Below, piece by piece: positions 5,636 through 6,836 of a stretch of 6,836 nucleotides of DNA. The translations under genes were made by a program, and so were the position numbers. The DNA is from Oscillospiraceae bacterium. Lineage in GTDB: Bacteria; Bacillota; Clostridia; UMGS1883. The notes under the pieces are model-generated. The model did not search any database. It was not told the origin of the DNA and saw only the letters and a program-made list of their open reading frames with translations. Location: the NCBI GenBank assembly GCA_015069065.1, contig SVJI01000080.1, positions 1 through 6,836 of the forward strand, read 5' to 3'. The number at the start of each line of letters is the position of its first letter. The first letter of the stretch is position 1.

Positions 5636-5679
5636 ATCATAAAAAAATAGAAAGAGTAACAATTTACTCTTTCTATTTT
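5636..5679 (-). terminator. Intrinsic terminator of the phosphoglycerate mutase gene
   Basis: A perfect 16-bp stem (5644-5659 with 5664-5679, loop CAAT) is followed on the - strand by a run of seven T (5641-5647, partly within the stem base) and TATGAT. It begins 13 nt after the stop codon of the phosphoglycerate mutase gene and lies just before the start of the ytvI-like gene. On the + strand no gene leads into it. Confidence 0.85.
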
Positions 5680-5692
5680 ATGAAGCTTTCGT

Positions 5693-6836
5693 TTATTTAT
5701 TAAGGAAAATCTGCATAATAGTATAACCGTCTGTAATAACCTCTCCGAATTTACGTGCATCCTCTTCAATAAAACGGTGTCCGGTTGAGTTTTTATCACC
5801 CTTTTTATAAATTACACAGGGAACGCTTTCACGGCTGTGCGTTTTTGTGGAAATCGGAGTGGGGTGGTCAGGCATTACCAAAAATGCATAATCCTCACCT
5901 GCCTGGTCAAGACGTTCTTTTATGTAGCCGATAACCTTTTCGTCAATAAGTTCAAGACTGCGTGTTTTACCCTCAGCATCGCCCTGGTGTCCACATTCAT
6001 CGGGGGCCTCCAGATGTACATACACCAAATCTTTTCCGTCCTTTAAAAGTGCATCTGCAGCAGCCTTGGCTTTTCCGTCGAAGTTTGTATGGATATTTCC
6101 TGTTGCACCTTCTACGTCAATGCTATCCATACCTGCCAGAATGGCAATACCCTTTATAAGGTCTACTGCACTGACAACAGCTCCTGTTTTATGATACTGT
6201 TCGTAAAAATTCTTTAAAGACGGACGAGTGCCCTCGCCCCATATCCACATGGAGGTTGCTGGATTCTTACCCTCTGCGATTCGCTTTTGATTGATTGGGT
6301 GATTTTTTAATATTTCCTCACTTTTTTTCATAAGCTCGAGGATTCTTTTATCGGAGGGGAGATAATCTTTGATTTTAAGGTCGGAAATATCATGCGGTGG
6401 TGTTAAAACAAAGCTCTCGGGTGCATCTGTCCATACAAACAGATGTCTGTAGCTTACCCCGCCGTAGAAGTGTATATCTCCGCCGCCGAGCTGTTTCTCA
6501 ATTTCCTCCATAAGTGTACGGCTTTCCTGTGTGCTTATCTCACCCGAGGAATAGTCAAGCATGGTTTTTTCACTGTAGTCCTCTTCGTCAGATAAGGTTA
6601 CCAGATTAGCGCGGAACGCAGTTTGATTATCTTCAAGCTTAACGCCTATTGATGCGGCCTCGAGCGGAGAGCGACCTGTGTAGCAATCCAGCGGATTGTA
6701 GCCCATGACAGAAAGATTTGCCACGTCGCTTCCGGGCTTCAGGGAATCGGGAACAGTTTTTACCAGATACATAGAGCCGTTGGAGGCAAAGTAATCCATG
6801 TTGGGTGTATTACTTTTTTCCAGAGGGGTAAGTCCG
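5693..6836 (-). CDS. apgM: Cofactor-independent phosphoglycerate mutase, archaeal-type (ApgM family), N terminus outside window
   Basis: The frame stays open from TAA (5693-5695) to the right edge, giving about 381 residues. The first visible ones, GLTPLEKSNTPNMDYFASNG, match the family shortly after its N-terminal metal-binding DG motif, so only about 20 residues are missing. The ATG at 6799 is internal, not the start. This alkaline-phosphatase-superfamily enzyme interconverts 2- and 3-phosphoglycerate with two metal ions. Visible sites are GSDVANLSVMGYNP, holding the expected phosphoserine (codon at 6728-6730), YTGRSPLEA, SSGEIST, FYGGVSYRH, and the metal-binding DECGHQGD, MPDHPTP and HSRESVP. 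Some databases label this bacterial branch 'proposed homoserine kinase'. The complete set of phosphoserine and metal ligands seen makes mutase the better call, although activity on another phosphoester cannot be excluded. The gene ends at its own hairpin, so it forms a separate transcription unit. Confidence 0.93.
   Translation of the reverse strand, partial: GLTPLEKSNTPNMDYFASNGSMYLVKTVPDSLKPGSDVANLSVMGYNPLDCYTGRSPLEAASIGVKLEDNQTAFRANLVTLSDEEDYSEKTMLDYSSGEISTQESRTLMEEIEKQLGGGDIHFYGGVSYRHLFVWTDAPESFVLTPPHDISDLKIKDYLPSDKRILELMKKSEEILKNHPINQKRIAEGKNPATSMWIWGEGTRPSLKNFYEQYHKTGAVVSAVDLIKGIAILAGMDSIDVEGATGNIHTNFDGKAKAAADALLKDGKDLVYVHLEAPDECGHQGDAEGKTRSLELIDEKVIGYIKERLDQAGEDYAFLVMPDHPTPISTKTHSRESVPCVIYKKGDKNSTGHRFIEEDARKFGEVITDGYTIMQIFLNK

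Noticed and set aside
5636..5641. TATGAT as the -10 of a ytvI promoter
   Set aside because: A start 7 nt downstream would fall inside the ribosome binding site, leaving a leader of about 6 nt, and there is no good -35 at 16-18 bp.
5675..5703. Possible sigma-A promoter for the ytvI-like gene (TTAATA, 17 bp, TAAAAT on the - strand)
   Set aside because: The -35 is weak, the elements overlap the stop codon and terminator stem of the upstream gene, and transcription would begin inside the hairpin; not strong enough to list.
5693..6836. Annotating the 5693-6836 gene as homoserine kinase
   Set aside because: The visible metal ligands and the serine in GSDVAN are those of cofactor-independent phosphoglycerate mutases; no homoserine-pathway gene is nearby.

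Overview
The window looks like an origin-proximal stretch of a chromosome from a spore-forming Clostridia-type Firmicute of moderate to low GC. This rests on the soj/parA-spo0J/parB-serS order, a perfect parS site nearby, strong AGGAGG-type ribosome binding sites, a YtvI-like sporulation membrane protein and a Gram-positive-type LexA box. The genus cannot be told from the sequence.

Layout. On the + strand are the 3' end of soj/parA (1-180), parB (182-1030) and serS (1106-2377). A perfect 46-bp palindrome (2370-2415) acts as a two-way terminator where serS meets a convergent block of - strand genes. Read in the direction of transcription (right to left), that block is: a 5'-truncated apgM-type phosphoglycerate mutase (5693-6836), a terminator, a YtvI/AI-2E family membrane protein (4580-5623), an AT-rich terminator/operator hairpin, then a two-gene operon. 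The operon encodes a radical SAM protein (TIGR03916-like, 3200-4510) and its usual companion, a DUF4130/TIGR03915-like protein (2408-3175). No gap exceeds 75 bases.

Most interesting part. The radical SAM + DUF4130 pair belongs to families named only as 'putative DNA modification/repair' and 'probable DNA metabolism' proteins. Three features here support a DNA-damage role. (1) A LexA/SOS-box match, CGAACAAATGTTTG (- strand, 4562-4575), overlaps the -35 element of a good extended -10 promoter directly upstream of the radical SAM gene. (2) The radical SAM protein carries a helix-hairpin-helix. (3) Near its C terminus it has QLSFF, which resembles the bacterial sliding-clamp-binding pentapeptide QL(S/D)LF. 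In addition, the DUF4130 gene contains a perfect 16-bp parS site (2771-2786), the target of the ParB encoded 1.7 kb away. The coding sequence therefore doubles as a likely centromere element.

The gene calls for parA/parB, serS, apgM and the radical SAM/DUF4130 pair are firm at family level. The regulatory calls are sequence matches made by eye.
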